27,788 nt of DNA from a virus, in the IMG/VR virus record IMGVR_UViG_3300033571_003732, positions 1-27,788 of that record; one strand, written 5' to 3'. The notes under the pieces are model-generated. The model was not told the origin of the DNA and ran no database searches. It saw only the letters and a program-made list of their open reading frames with translations. The translations under genes were made by a program, and so were the position numbers. Numbering within the stretch: position 1 is the stretch's first letter; each line of letters opens with the position of its first letter. Shown piece by piece: positions 13,920 through 20,683 of the stretch.

Positions 13920-14081
13920 ATGACAAAGCAACACTTCGTTATTCTCGCCGAGGAAATCCGCAATATGCTCGACGACACTCAGCGTCTCAATGCAGCAGCT
14001 GCTGTTGCAGCCGCTTGTATTCGCATTAATCCTCGCTTCAATGTTCAGAAATTCTATGTTGCCTGTGGCATCGTTCGCTAA
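13920..14081 (+). CDS. unknown protein, 53 aa
   Basis: ATG 13920 follows AAGGAAAGGA and lies about 25 bases beyond the expected transcription start, so the upstream in-frame codons are not coding. The product is helical, Ala-rich in the middle (NAAAAVAAACIRINPRFN), with a C-terminal VQKFYVACGIV. No family recognised. First of a series of very small genes. Confidence 0.6.
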   Translation: MTKQHFVILAEEIRNMLDDTQRLNAAAAVAAACIRINPRFNVQKFYVACGIVR

Positions 14082-14095
14082 TGAAAGGAAATAAA

Positions 14096-14305
14096 ATGAA
14101 TCGTTCTGTTACCCTCACCCGTTCCGAAATTGCCAAGCTGGTCGAGCAGTATTCGATCCTCTTAGGAAACTACGAGCTGCAGCCTGACAATCACAGCTCG
14201 AAGGCGCTGAAGGACTTCCTTCGCCAGTGGCCTGGTATACCCAACTACGATTCCAAGGGTAATTGGATCGGTCGTGTATCAAACGAAAATGGCTGGACAG
14301 CCTAA
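14096..14305 (+). CDS. unknown protein, 69 aa
   Basis: I prefer ATG 14096, which has AAAGGA five bases upstream, over ATG 14081. The product has an N-terminal helix (SEIAKLVEQYSILLGNYEL) and a Trp/Gly-containing tail (GIPNYDSKGNWIG). Unknown family. Confidence 0.6.
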   Translation: MNRSVTLTRSEIAKLVEQYSILLGNYELQPDNHSSKALKDFLRQWPGIPNYDSKGNWIGRVSNENGWTA

Positions 14306-14317
14306 GGAGAACATCTT

Positions 14318-14551
14318 ATGACTCAGATGCGTTTTCAAATTCGCCAAGATGTGGATCAGATTGTAACCGACTTTGCCCTTATGCTTACCGAAAAGGTATC
14401 AGCTGATTATGCTGTTGGCTATTTGGCAAGTCGTCTTGTCGATGCACTAATGCAACTGCCGACCGAACGTCGCAATACCGAGGTTGGCTTTATCAAGCGC
14501 GAGCTCATTAGGGAACTCGAATTGGCTAAAACCAAAAAGAATGTAGCTTAA
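14318..14551 (+). CDS. unknown helical protein, 77 aa
   Basis: AAGGAG precedes ATG 14318 by eight bases. The product appears wholly alpha-helical, beginning MTQMRFQIRQDVDQIV and ending in a Lys-rich tail. No Cys or membrane segment. Unknown family, part of the small-gene run. Confidence 0.6.
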   Translation: MTQMRFQIRQDVDQIVTDFALMLTEKVSADYAVGYLASRLVDALMQLPTERRNTEVGFIKRELIRELELAKTKKNVA

Positions 14552-14566
14552 GGAAAGGAAAAAAAC

Positions 14567-14662
14567 ATGACTCAGAACACTAAAATGGAACTTGCCCTTT
14601 TTGTCATGAACTGGCTTTCGGGTATCGCCATGGGTTTGACGATTGCACAAATGCTGCGTTGA
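14567..14662 (+). CDS. 31-aa hydrophobic peptide
   Basis: A short open frame with a strong AAGGAAAGGA ribosome site before ATG 14567. The peptide has a central hydrophobic stretch (LALFVMNWLSGIAMGLTIA) that could span the membrane once. Its TGA (14660-14662) lies in the -35 of the following promoter, the same arrangement as at several confirmed gene ends here, which supports it being real. Confidence 0.55.
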   Translation: MTQNTKMELALFVMNWLSGIAMGLTIAQMLR

Positions 14663-14687
14663 CAATCCCATTTGTACACTATATGAT
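14659..14687 (+). promoter_or_regulatory. early-type promoter (TTGACAAT ... TATGAT)
   Basis: TTGACA 14659-14664 then AT, TATGAT 14682-14687, spacer 17. It drives 14711 and the coupled genes up to the dNMP kinase. Confidence 0.85.
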
Positions 14688-14710
14688 CACAATAGCTAAG
14701 GAGTTATATC

Positions 14711-14911
14711 ATGTCCGTTACCGAATTGGAAATCCTTGCCGAGCGTATCGAAACCATCGCTCGCGATGCCATTATCTTTAACACCAAGCGTGAGACACTT
14801 ATCTATCTTATGCGGGAACTTGCTCAGGACCTGCAAGACGAAGCAGATCAGCTAGCAGCTGGTATCGAACGGGAGTTAGCTGATGACCGCGCATACATTT
14901 CTTCCCTCTGA
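14711..14911 (+). CDS. unknown acidic helical protein, 66 aa
   Basis: AAGGAG lies upstream of ATG 14711. The product is predicted helical with many Glu/Asp (ELEILAERIETIARDA ... QDEADQLAAGIEREL). Its 3' end overlaps the next gene by 29 bases. No family recognised. Confidence 0.6.
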   Translation: MSVTELEILAERIETIARDAIIFNTKRETLIYLMRELAQDLQDEADQLAAGIERELADDRAYISSL

Positions 14912-15089
14912 TAATACAGAGGCAAAACACGAAATCGTTCAGGCGTTGTATGACCGCCTGAAGGAAGTACGTCGTGCGAGTGTTGTTACATTCGATCACG
15001 ACGATGAGTTTGAACTGGGTATTAACTGCCGTTTGGCTAATGAAGCTGAATGGTTGGAAGACTTGCTGGACAAGATTGAGAGGAGCTGA
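14883..15089 (+). CDS. unknown protein, 68 aa
   Basis: ATG 14883 has GGGAG eight bases upstream within the preceding gene. The product is acidic, with EIVQALYDRLKEVRRA helix and a FDHDDEFELGINC segment. No function assigned. Confidence 0.6.
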   Translation: MTAHTFLPSDNTEAKHEIVQALYDRLKEVRRASVVTFDHDDEFELGINCRLANEAEWLEDLLDKIERS

Positions 15090-15091
15090 CT

Positions 15092-15571
15092 ATGCCTAAC
15101 TGGTGTTCCAATTCATTTACTGTATCACACGAGGATCCTGCGATGATCACTAAGTTTGCCGAAGCCTTTAAGGCTGGCACTCTATTCGAGACATTTGTTC
15201 CTTTGTCATCTGGAGAATGGGACTATGGTACGGCAGTTGAGGAGTGGGGCACCAAGTGGGATATCAACGGTGGTGACATCTCTGTCGATCCTGATGGCAA
15301 GAGTGCGTCTGGTTTTTTTGATACTGCTTGGGGTCCTGCAACCGAAGCATATGAAAAGATGTATGCACTTGGTTTTGACCTAGATATTATCTATCACGAA
15401 CCCGGTATGTGTTTTGCTGGTCACTTCTATGATGGCGAGGACTACTGTGTCGAATATAACTTCGAGGATGAGGATTGGCGAGACCACATCGGTGATGAAG
15501 ATATTCTCGACCTTCTGGAGTCCGAGTATGAGTCATGGAAGGAATGGCAGGAACAAGAGGAGATCGAATAA
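15092..15571 (+). CDS. Api92/DUF1281-like ferredoxin-fold protein
   Basis: 159 aa with GAGGAG seven bases before ATG 15092. The start MPNWCSN, the later YGTAVEEWGTKWD segment and the aromatic, acidic C-terminus are typical of the Api92-like/DUF1281 family, which occurs in phages and mobile elements and is predicted to have a ferredoxin-like fold. The first Cys is conserved in that family. Very acidic overall, so a DNA-mimic role could be considered, but that is speculation. The final codon runs into the next ATG (TAATG). Confidence 0.7.
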   Translation: MPNWCSNSFTVSHEDPAMITKFAEAFKAGTLFETFVPLSSGEWDYGTAVEEWGTKWDINGGDISVDPDGKSASGFFDTAWGPATEAYEKMYALGFDLDIIYHEPGMCFAGHFYDGEDYCVEYNFEDEDWRDHIGDEDILDLLESEYESWKEWQEQEEIE

Positions 15572-15783
15572 TGGCTTATGTTCATGTAGACATCGACCTC
15601 GATGATATATCAGACAATGATCTTATTTCTGAACTTGAAACTCGTGGATACATAGTCCTATCGAGTGAAGATACGACTGACGATCCTTTGTTTAAGTTAC
15701 GTCAGTCCTTTCTTCTGGATAGTCCAGAGCAGTTTCAAAAGCATCTTGCCACCTTCTTCCATCTTCAAGGAATACCTCTATGA
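15571..15783 (+). CDS. unknown acidic protein, 70 aa
   Basis: ATG 15571 overlaps the previous stop by one base and has GAGGAGAT upstream, so the longer in-frame start at 15535 is rejected. The N-terminus is a strand plus Asp-rich turn (VHVDIDLDDISDNDL) followed by a helix and strand (ELETRGYIVL). Unknown family. Confidence 0.6.
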   Translation: MAYVHVDIDLDDISDNDLISELETRGYIVLSSEDTTDDPLFKLRQSFLLDSPEQFQKHLATFFHLQGIPL

Positions 15784-16022
15784 CAGAACGCGATCTCATC
15801 AAAGCCCGCTTCTTGGATTTTGTATTCGAGAATGTAGATTCACTTCGGATTGAAAATCCAGAAATGTCTGAAACAGAAGCGGCTCGGCTTGTGATGGGTG
15901 TTGCGTTCGATACTCTAACAAAGACATGGAACGACGCATACGGTTCGCGTTATATGGCAGAATACTTCTATCGCATGGCTGACAGCTTCGTCGATATGTC
16001 TAACAAGGAAAAAACAAAGTGA
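15780..16022 (+). CDS. unknown protein, 80 aa
   Basis: ATG overlaps the upstream stop (ATGA) and the end overlaps the dNMP kinase GTG (GTGA), so it sits in a fully coupled series. The product is helical and acidic (RFLDFVFENVDSL ... DTLTKTWNDAYG). No recognised domain. Confidence 0.6.
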   Translation: MTERDLIKARFLDFVFENVDSLRIENPEMSETEAARLVMGVAFDTLTKTWNDAYGSRYMAEYFYRMADSFVDMSNKEKTK

Positions 16023-16603
16023 TCATTGGTTTATGTGGCTTGATCGGTTCTGGTAAAAATACCGTTGCCGAACGTTTGATGGAAGAACACGCATACGAAA
16101 GTATCTCGTTTGCTGAAACGTTGAAAGACGCAGCTTCTGCTATCTTTGGCTGGAATCGCGAGATGCTTGAAGGCGCAACCAAGGAAGCCCGTGAAGCTCG
16201 TGAAGTAAAAGATGAGTGGTGGAGTGAGCGTCTTGGCTTTGATGTATCGCCCAGATATATGCTTCAGTTTATGGGAACCGAAGTCATGCGGGCTAATCTT
16301 CACTCTGATATCTGGGCTTTGTCCGTTGAACGTAAACTTATGCAGCACGCAGTTGCCCGCCCTTGGCAGGATTTCGTGATTAGTGATGTTCGCTTTCCTA
16401 ACGAAGTTGCCATGATCCGTCGTCTTGGCGGTAAGATTTGGCACGTTCGTCGTGGTGATTTACCTGAATGGTTTGGTAAAAACCCTGATTATATTCATGA
16501 GTCAGAAACGGCTTGGAATAATGAAAGGTTCGATCATACCATATACAACGATCATTCTATTGAGGCTTTGAAAACTGCAGTTGACTGTCTTATCAAAAAG
16601 TGA
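16019..16603 (+). CDS. deoxynucleoside monophosphate kinase (T4 gene 1-like)
   Basis: 194 aa from GTG 16019. GLCGLIGSGKNT (about 4-15) is the P-loop. ISFAETLKDA and the YMLQFMGTEVMR segment (about 81-92) match the substrate-binding parts of phage dNMP kinases, and DVRFPNEV is a frequent motif in this family. The family phosphorylates dNMPs (in T4 including hydroxymethyl-dCMP) to dNDPs. With thyX and mazG it supports nucleotide supply. A TTGACT/TATGAT promoter is embedded in its last codons. Confidence 0.85.
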   Translation: MIIGLCGLIGSGKNTVAERLMEEHAYESISFAETLKDAASAIFGWNREMLEGATKEAREAREVKDEWWSERLGFDVSPRYMLQFMGTEVMRANLHSDIWALSVERKLMQHAVARPWQDFVISDVRFPNEVAMIRRLGGKIWHVRRGDLPEWFGKNPDYIHESETAWNNERFDHTIYNDHSIEALKTAVDCLIKK

Positions 16604-16609
16604 TATGAT
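16581..16609 (+). promoter_or_regulatory. promoter at the end of the dNMP kinase gene (TTGACT ... TATGAT)
   Basis: TTGACT 16581-16586 and TATGAT 16604-16609, spacer 17. It lacks the usual AT extension after TTGACA. It lies 24 bases before the ATG at 16633 and has the TGGAG ribosome site downstream. Confidence 0.65.
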
Positions 16610-16632
16610 ATATCAAACGATGGAGTTTGGTT

Positions 16633-17010
16633 ATGAATGTAGGCGAGAATGTTAAGATCCGTGTGCGCGATCCGCGCAATCCAGCTGTGTTTGCTGCTGG
16701 CGTAGTCCACGAGTTCACTGAATACTCTGGCAAGATTCTACCTAATCCTAAGTGGGTCAGCTCCGACTCCATCTGCATTTCAACAGGCGACACTCATTTC
16801 CCGTTCCGTATCATTGATCGTGAGCGTATCATGGAACTGGGTGCGTCTGCTGTTTCTGTTTCCGCTCCTCGTAGCGAAACGTTCATCGTGAAGGGTTCTA
16901 AGTCTGGATCTACCTATACTGTCACTCGCGATGGTTCTCATTGGAGCTGCACTTGTGTCGGCTTTGGTTTCCGTAAAGACTGCAAGCATGTAAGGGAGTG
17001 TAAGTCATGA
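16633..17010 (+). CDS. SWIM zinc-finger protein
   Basis: 125 aa from ATG 16633 (TGGAG at 16621-16625). The last 25 residues, SHWSCTCVGFGFRKDCKHV, form a SWIM-type C-x-C-x(n)-C-x-H zinc motif; the IVKGSKSGSTYTVTRDGS strand pair before it is typical of SWIM domains. The N-terminal 80 residues are beta-rich with basic patches. SWIM domains bind DNA or proteins. No nuclease or helicase domain is attached. A role in DNA binding or regulation is inferred. Confidence 0.7.
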   Translation: MNVGENVKIRVRDPRNPAVFAAGVVHEFTEYSGKILPNPKWVSSDSICISTGDTHFPFRIIDRERIMELGASAVSVSAPRSETFIVKGSKSGSTYTVTRDGSHWSCTCVGFGFRKDCKHVRECKS

Positions 17011-17252
17011 AGTGGTGGCAATTTCATCCGATCATCGCCCCGTATCCTAGAGATTGGATTCACGAAGAGAATATGCGTAAAGATGCTAAAGCGTGGATGA
17101 ATATGGCAACAGACCACATTGAGCAACTGGAAGCGGCGCTGCTGTCTTATTACAGGTATGTCTGCCCAACGTGCGGCGGTCGTTGCTGTGTTGTTCAAAG
17201 CTGCCCAGAGAATCTAGCCCGCGCTGCACTAGGGGAGAAGAAAGATGACTGA
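17007..17252 (+). CDS. unknown protein with Cys cluster, 81 aa
   Basis: Coupled to the SWIM gene by an ATGA overlap. The product starts MKWWQFHPIIAPYPRDW, then a helix and CPTCGGRCCVVQSC (about 53-66), a C-x2-C ... C-x5-C cluster that could bind zinc. Unknown family; the C-terminal NLARAALGEKKDD helix overlaps the next gene by eight bases. Confidence 0.55.
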   Translation: MKWWQFHPIIAPYPRDWIHEENMRKDAKAWMNMATDHIEQLEAALLSYYRYVCPTCGGRCCVVQSCPENLARAALGEKKDD

Positions 17253-17583
17253 CAGCCCAGAAGAAGAAGCGGCTTTGGAAATGGATCTAGAAGCATATCG
17301 TGAAGATATGAAAATGGAAGACTTGCACAAATACTATACAATGTATGCTGTCATGAGGTCTAGATGTAAACGACTCATTGAGGGCAGTGGTGGTATCATG
17401 GAAATGAAACAGACCATCGCCGAGAAGGAATACGAAATTGAAGAACTGAAAGCTGCGTTGCGTAAATGCCACACCGCACTAGAAGTTGCGTTTGATTATG
17501 ATGGTGATGATGTTTTCGGTATGATGCACAATGATGCCGTCGATGCAAGTATGGAAGCTAAAAGACTGTTGGGGATAAAGTGA
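17245..17583 (+). CDS. unknown protein with coiled coil, 112 aa
   Basis: Acidic N-terminus (EEEAALEMDLEAYRED) and a probable coiled coil (about 45-75, MEMKQTIAEKEYEIEELKAAL). One Cys pair, no motif. Overlaps neighbours at both ends (8 bases, then one base TGATG). No function seen. Confidence 0.55.
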   Translation: MTDSPEEEAALEMDLEAYREDMKMEDLHKYYTMYAVMRSRCKRLIEGSGGIMEMKQTIAEKEYEIEELKAALRKCHTALEVAFDYDGDDVFGMMHNDAVDASMEAKRLLGIK

Positions 17584-17741
17584 TGCGTATCAACAATCGC
17601 TGGACAATCGAATATATTGGTTGGAAAGGCTCGCTGTTCATTTGGAATGATTTTCGTTTGAACGGCGCTGGATCTATGTATGGTTATTCTCCATATCACT
17701 GTTGGAGACTTGGTCCTATTATCGTAAAGAGGTATGTGTGA
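17583..17741 (+). CDS. unknown Trp/Tyr-rich protein, 52 aa
   Basis: ATG 17583 overlaps the upstream TGA and its own TGA (17739-17741) overlaps the next ATG, so the frame is bounded on both sides by coupled genes. The product (MRINNRWTIEYIGWKGSL ...) is rich in Trp, Tyr and Arg, with no membrane helix. Function unknown. Confidence 0.55.
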   Translation: MRINNRWTIEYIGWKGSLFIWNDFRLNGAGSMYGYSPYHCWRLGPIIVKRYV

Positions 17742-17953
17742 TGGATACGGTTCGCATCGAATATATGCTCGTCAATGATCAAGGTGTGGTGTTGACTGGT
17801 TGGGCTACTGCGGAAGGTGGTCTTTTTAACGATCCTCAGACTTATGTCTATCGCGCAACTCAAGTTCGAGATCGTTACACGCAGGGTTTGTCTAAAGCTC
17901 GCGTGCGTGTAGTCAGTGAACAGTCCAATCGAATCGTGGATATCATTCAATGA
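17741..17953 (+). CDS. unknown protein, 70 aa
   Basis: I chose ATG 17741 (TGATG overlap, AGAGG upstream) over the longer in-frame start at 17702, which would lie inside the preceding gene. The product is beta-rich at the N-terminus (TVRIEYMLVNDQGVVL) and has a YRATQVRDRYTQ helix. Not recognised. Confidence 0.55.
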   Translation: MDTVRIEYMLVNDQGVVLTGWATAEGGLFNDPQTYVYRATQVRDRYTQGLSKARVRVVSEQSNRIVDIIQ

Positions 17954-18432
17954 GTGAAGACAATAGGAAATTCTGGGATTCTGTAGAGAACATTCAGCAG
18001 GCATTCAAAGACATCGACGCTGAGTATGCCAAGATGGCTGACGAGTGTTCACCATTGATGAAGCTCGCAGTAACTAAATGGGCTATGAAGCACATCGTAG
18101 ATAACGCTCGCGAAGGTGGGAGCTATCGCTATCTGATCTATGATCGTATGGGTTTTGGTCCAGAAGCATACGCTCCGCTCTGCTCTGATGGATTGACTAT
18201 CAGCAACGAGTTTGATCTCGATGTTGTTCCAGACGCTCGTAAGGCACTAGCCGAAGGCGATCACGATAAGCTGAAGAAGATTTTGACTTGCTGTGATGAG
18301 CCTGGATGCTATGAGCAGATCAGCGCAGGATTTCCAGTAGAAGGCGGATATCGCCAAACTTGCGGCGAACACTATAGAATGTACAGTCCTAAACATATGG
18401 AGAGAAAGAATGGCACTGAATCTGACGCTTGA
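17950..18432 (+). CDS. unknown protein with C-terminal Cys/His cluster, 160 aa
   Basis: ATGA coupling to the previous gene. About 1-110 are helical and acidic. The C-terminal third has CCDEPGC and, about 19 residues later, TCGEHYRMY: a C-x4-C ... C-x2-H pattern that looks like a zinc-binding knuckle. No enzyme motif. Overlaps the next gene by 23 bases. Confidence 0.55.
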   Translation: MSEDNRKFWDSVENIQQAFKDIDAEYAKMADECSPLMKLAVTKWAMKHIVDNAREGGSYRYLIYDRMGFGPEAYAPLCSDGLTISNEFDLDVVPDARKALAEGDHDKLKKILTCCDEPGCYEQISAGFPVEGGYRQTCGEHYRMYSPKHMERKNGTESDA

Positions 18433-18649
18433 TATTGACTTTGAACTTGCAGACAAGATTACTGTAGAAAACCTGAAGGATAGCTATCAACGTATCGGTG
18501 ATGAAATCGCTCAACTTGAGAGTATCATTTCTCGTGAAACTTGGCAGCAGGAGGATTACGAATACGCAAAGAAACATCGTAAGGCTATCAAGAAAGTCCT
18601 CAAGTATTTTATGAATCATACTGAAGCTCAGGAGTATTTTGGTGAGTAA
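18410..18649 (+). CDS. unknown helical protein, 79 aa
   Basis: AGAGAAAG precedes ATG 18410. The product has an acidic start (NLTLDIDFELADK) and two likely helices (LKDSYQRIGDEIAQLESII and the Lys-rich KKHRKAIKKVLKYF). Similar short helical proteins occur in T4-like phages, but I know no function. Confidence 0.55.
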   Translation: MALNLTLDIDFELADKITVENLKDSYQRIGDEIAQLESIISRETWQQEDYEYAKKHRKAIKKVLKYFMNHTEAQEYFGE

Positions 18650-19271
18650 TAAGTTCTTTGTGTTCGATGATGTTTTAACTCAGCAAGAACATGAGAATCT
18701 ATATGCTCATTTAGGAACTGTTAAATGGACTTCTCAGTGGTCATCGACTACAGGTCGCGGCGACGGTAAATATCCTCATGCGTGGCATTGGAACTATACG
18801 TTCTATCGTAGCATGCAGAATATGCCTGCAATCACTGACGAAGAATATCAGCAGATGATTACTGAGCATCCACCTGTTGATGCTCTGTGGAAGAAGGTGT
18901 CTGCGCTTGTTACGGAGTATGTCGGCAAACACGATATTCTAAGACTGTATTCCAACTGCAATCCCTACGGAACAAACGCATACGCCCACAAAGACGACGG
19001 CGACTATACCGCGATCTATTATCCAGCAGTTGTATGGGATGCAGAATGGGAAGGCGGAACTTGTTTTTATGAGGAAGATGAAAACCTACAACTAGACGCA
19101 ATCCGCTATGTTTCATATAAGCCAAATCGTCTAGTCATCTTTCCTGCACAGATTCCTCACCGAGGAATGCCAGTGGATCGCGCATGTACAGATCCACGAT
19201 ATGTTATTGCGATGAAACTACAGCGCAATGTCAATGATCCTGAATACGTCAAGGAGTATTATAATGCCTAG
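18642..19271 (+). CDS. 2OG-Fe(II) oxygenase
   Basis: 209 aa; I use GTG 18642 (GGAG seven bases upstream), with TTG 18639 as alternative. LYSNCNPYGTNAYAHKDDGDYT supplies the H-x-D iron ligands, and FPAQIPHRGMPV gives the distal His followed by an Arg-bearing tail (DPRYVIAMKLQ) expected to bind 2-oxoglutarate. This is the prolyl-hydroxylase-like double-stranded beta helix common in cyanophages and other aquatic T4-like phages, which hydroxylates an unknown substrate using O2 and 2-oxoglutarate. The fragment at 1-81 is a second likely member. Confidence 0.82.
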   Translation: MSNKFFVFDDVLTQQEHENLYAHLGTVKWTSQWSSTTGRGDGKYPHAWHWNYTFYRSMQNMPAITDEEYQQMITEHPPVDALWKKVSALVTEYVGKHDILRLYSNCNPYGTNAYAHKDDGDYTAIYYPAVVWDAEWEGGTCFYEEDENLQLDAIRYVSYKPNRLVIFPAQIPHRGMPVDRACTDPRYVIAMKLQRNVNDPEYVKEYYNA

Positions 19272-19380
19272 TGAACTTGAACTACTTGTAGAAGATGATA
19301 TGCTTCTTAATGGATACAATCCCGATATCTGGGCTGATGTTGTAGAGTATTGGAATGAACGCCTGGCGTCTATGGGCTAA
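19264..19380 (+). CDS. short acidic protein, 38 aa
   Basis: ATG 19264 overlaps the end of the 2OG oxygenase gene by eight bases, with AAGGAG eight to ten bases upstream. The product is acidic (MPSELELLVEDDMLLNG ... DIWADVVEYWNERL). It overlaps the next small gene by 26 bases. Unknown. Confidence 0.5.
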   Translation: MPSELELLVEDDMLLNGYNPDIWADVVEYWNERLASMG

Positions 19381-19510
19381 GGCTCTCGGTGAGAAAGCAG
19401 GTAAGACCGACAAAGAGGCGGATAGGATAGCACTTATCCGCACTCTTATTGTTTTGTGCTATATCATCACAAACATATTCATCGTGGCAGGAGTTATTCG
19501 ACATTGGTAA
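19355..19510 (+). CDS. small membrane protein (MNAWRLWAKALGEK type), 51 aa
   Basis: ATG 19355 lies inside the previous small gene. The product begins MNAWRLWAKALGEKAGK, then a charged linker and one hydrophobic helix (LIRTLIVLCYIITNIFIVAGVI), ending RHW. I recall near-identical short proteins in many T4-like phages of aquatic bacteria, which supports it despite its size. Probably anchored in the inner membrane with the N-terminus in the cytoplasm. Function unknown. Confidence 0.65.
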   Translation: MNAWRLWAKALGEKAGKTDKEADRIALIRTLIVLCYIITNIFIVAGVIRHW

Positions 19511-19740
19511 ACAAACAACTTGAATGGTGGCTTGAATGGGGATCAACAGCAATTCTTATCGTTGGCGTAGCCTTGACTGCGTGGAATATCTATCCACTCA
19601 ATGTTTGGTTTTGTCTTGTTGGTAACTTTGGCTGGTTTGTTGTTGCTTGGTTTTGGCGTAAATGGTCGCTATTGACAATTCAGATAATTGTTAGTATGAT
19701 ATATGTAGCTGGACTAATTCAACACTATGGAGTATGGTAA
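19504..19740 (+). CDS. small multi-pass membrane protein, 78 aa
   Basis: Probable TTG start at 19504 (AGGAG about ten bases upstream), overlapping the previous gene by seven bases; the in-frame ATG 19456 would overlap further without a ribosome site. After KQLEWWLEWG the product has about three hydrophobic segments (TAILIVGVALTAWNIY, VWFCLVGNFGWFVVAWFW, LLTIQIIVSMIYVAGLI). I recall related paired genes in T4-like phages. The pair may form an inner-membrane complex; role unknown. A promoter is embedded in its 3' end. Confidence 0.65.
   Translation: MVNKQLEWWLEWGSTAILIVGVALTAWNIYPLNVWFCLVGNFGWFVVAWFWRKWSLLTIQIIVSMIYVAGLIQHYGVW
19672..19700 (+). promoter_or_regulatory. early-type promoter (TTGACAAT ... 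TATGAT) inside the membrane gene
   Basis: TTGACA 19672-19677 then AT, TATGAT 19695-19700, spacer 17, within codons for LLTIQIIVSMIY. Its expected start near 19707 leaves a short leader before ATG 19740, so it should drive 19740 through at least thyX. Confidence 0.8.
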
Positions 19741-19946
19741 TGGCTAAGATGATTACGTTCATTGATCCACCTTCTGGTTGGAAGTATGGCTTTCCGAAAG
19801 CTGTACCAGATCCACAGCCAGAGAATATGCTAGAATGGTTACTCGAACAAGGTTATCCGCAGAAAGAAATTGATGCATGCGGCAATCATTTCTATTGCCG
19901 CTACTGGCAGGAAGAAGAGAAAGATGAACAGATTCGTATTGCATGA
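19740..19946 (+). CDS. unknown protein, 68 aa
   Basis: ATG 19740 has GGAG seven bases upstream and is preferred over ATG 19734. The product (MAKMITFIDPPSGWKYGFPK ...) has a Pro/Trp-rich start, a MLEWLLEQGYPQKEID helix and a C-N-H-F-Y-C pair. Overlaps the next gene by 23 bases. No known function. Confidence 0.55.
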   Translation: MAKMITFIDPPSGWKYGFPKAVPDPQPENMLEWLLEQGYPQKEIDACGNHFYCRYWQEEEKDEQIRIA

Positions 19947-20475
19947 AGATCCACAAATTGCTGCTGAGTATCATTGTGACAAACACGTTGTCAAGATGAT
20001 CCTCGAAGAATGTCAGATGCTTTGTACTGCACATCGTATTCTCGATGGTACAGAAATAATTGGTCAATCAAAGTCTGGTCGTAAAGTAAAGCGTTGGGTT
20101 ATTGACGATCAGCGCAACGATATTCTGTATCAGGCTACTCATGTCAATCATCCTTGTACTCAGTGGTCGATGTATAACTCTGAGAATTATATCTGGTCTG
20201 TCTCTTTGCTACGTTGTTTGCTTGACGAATACCAACATCGTTATGGTAAACAGCACAAGTGCGAAGAGCTGTATCCAACACTAAAGTTTCTTCCAAAAAT
20301 GATTTCTGGCGGTTATCTAACTATGTTTCCTCAAGCGATGCCCGACGAATGCAAAGATCCTAATCCAGTAACAGGCTATCGCAACTACTATATAATTCAC
20401 AAAGCGCGTTTCGCAAAATGGACGAATCGGCAAACACCAGAGTGGTTCAATGTTAGTAAAATTCACAAATCTTAA
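19924..20475 (+). CDS. conserved phage protein (CDKHVVKM family), 183 aa
   Basis: ATG 19924 with AAGAGAAAG upstream; earlier in-frame starts are inside the previous gene. The product starts MNRFVLHEDPQIAAEYHCDKHVVKM, has HVNHPCTQW in the middle and a PVTGYRNYYIIHKARFAKW ending. This is a widespread conserved phage and bacterial family that I know only as uncharacterised, sometimes loosely annotated as a pyrimidine-dimer glycosylase; I see no proof of that activity. The conserved Cys, His and Lys positions suggest an enzyme. Confidence 0.65.
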   Translation: MNRFVLHEDPQIAAEYHCDKHVVKMILEECQMLCTAHRILDGTEIIGQSKSGRKVKRWVIDDQRNDILYQATHVNHPCTQWSMYNSENYIWSVSLLRCLLDEYQHRYGKQHKCEELYPTLKFLPKMISGGYLTMFPQAMPDECKDPNPVTGYRNYYIIHKARFAKWTNRQTPEWFNVSKIHKS

Positions 20476-20683
20476 TACAAACTTACTCGATATGCCTGTA
20501 TATATCAACGCAAAAAATATCTTGTCTGTATATGAATCAAAACGAAATATTGATGGTGGACTAATAACTACAATCTATGCCACAAACGGTCAAGAATGGT
20601 ATGTCGAAGAAAGTCTAAGTGAAACTATTAAGCGATTGAATGGAGCATTGAATGCAAAGTGTGAGAATTGTAGCTGCAACTAA
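20450..20683 (+). CDS. FlbD-like small phage protein, 77 aa
   Basis: ATG 20450 overlaps the previous gene by 26 bases. The pattern MLVKFTNLNTNLLDMPVYIN ... NILSVYES ... TIYATNGQEWYVEESL resembles the short FlbD-type fold (L-T-x-x-N-G-x-x-x-x-I-N-x-x-x-I) seen in flagellar proteins and in many phages. The C-terminal CENCSC is an odd Cys-rich tail. No assigned role in phages. Confidence 0.5.
   Translation: MLVKFTNLNTNLLDMPVYINAKNILSVYESKRNIDGGLITTIYATNGQEWYVEESLSETIKRLNGALNAKCENCSCN

Noticed and set aside
16031-16444. 137-aa minus-strand open frame
   Set aside because: Antisense to the dNMP kinase, whose P-loop and family motifs are clear.
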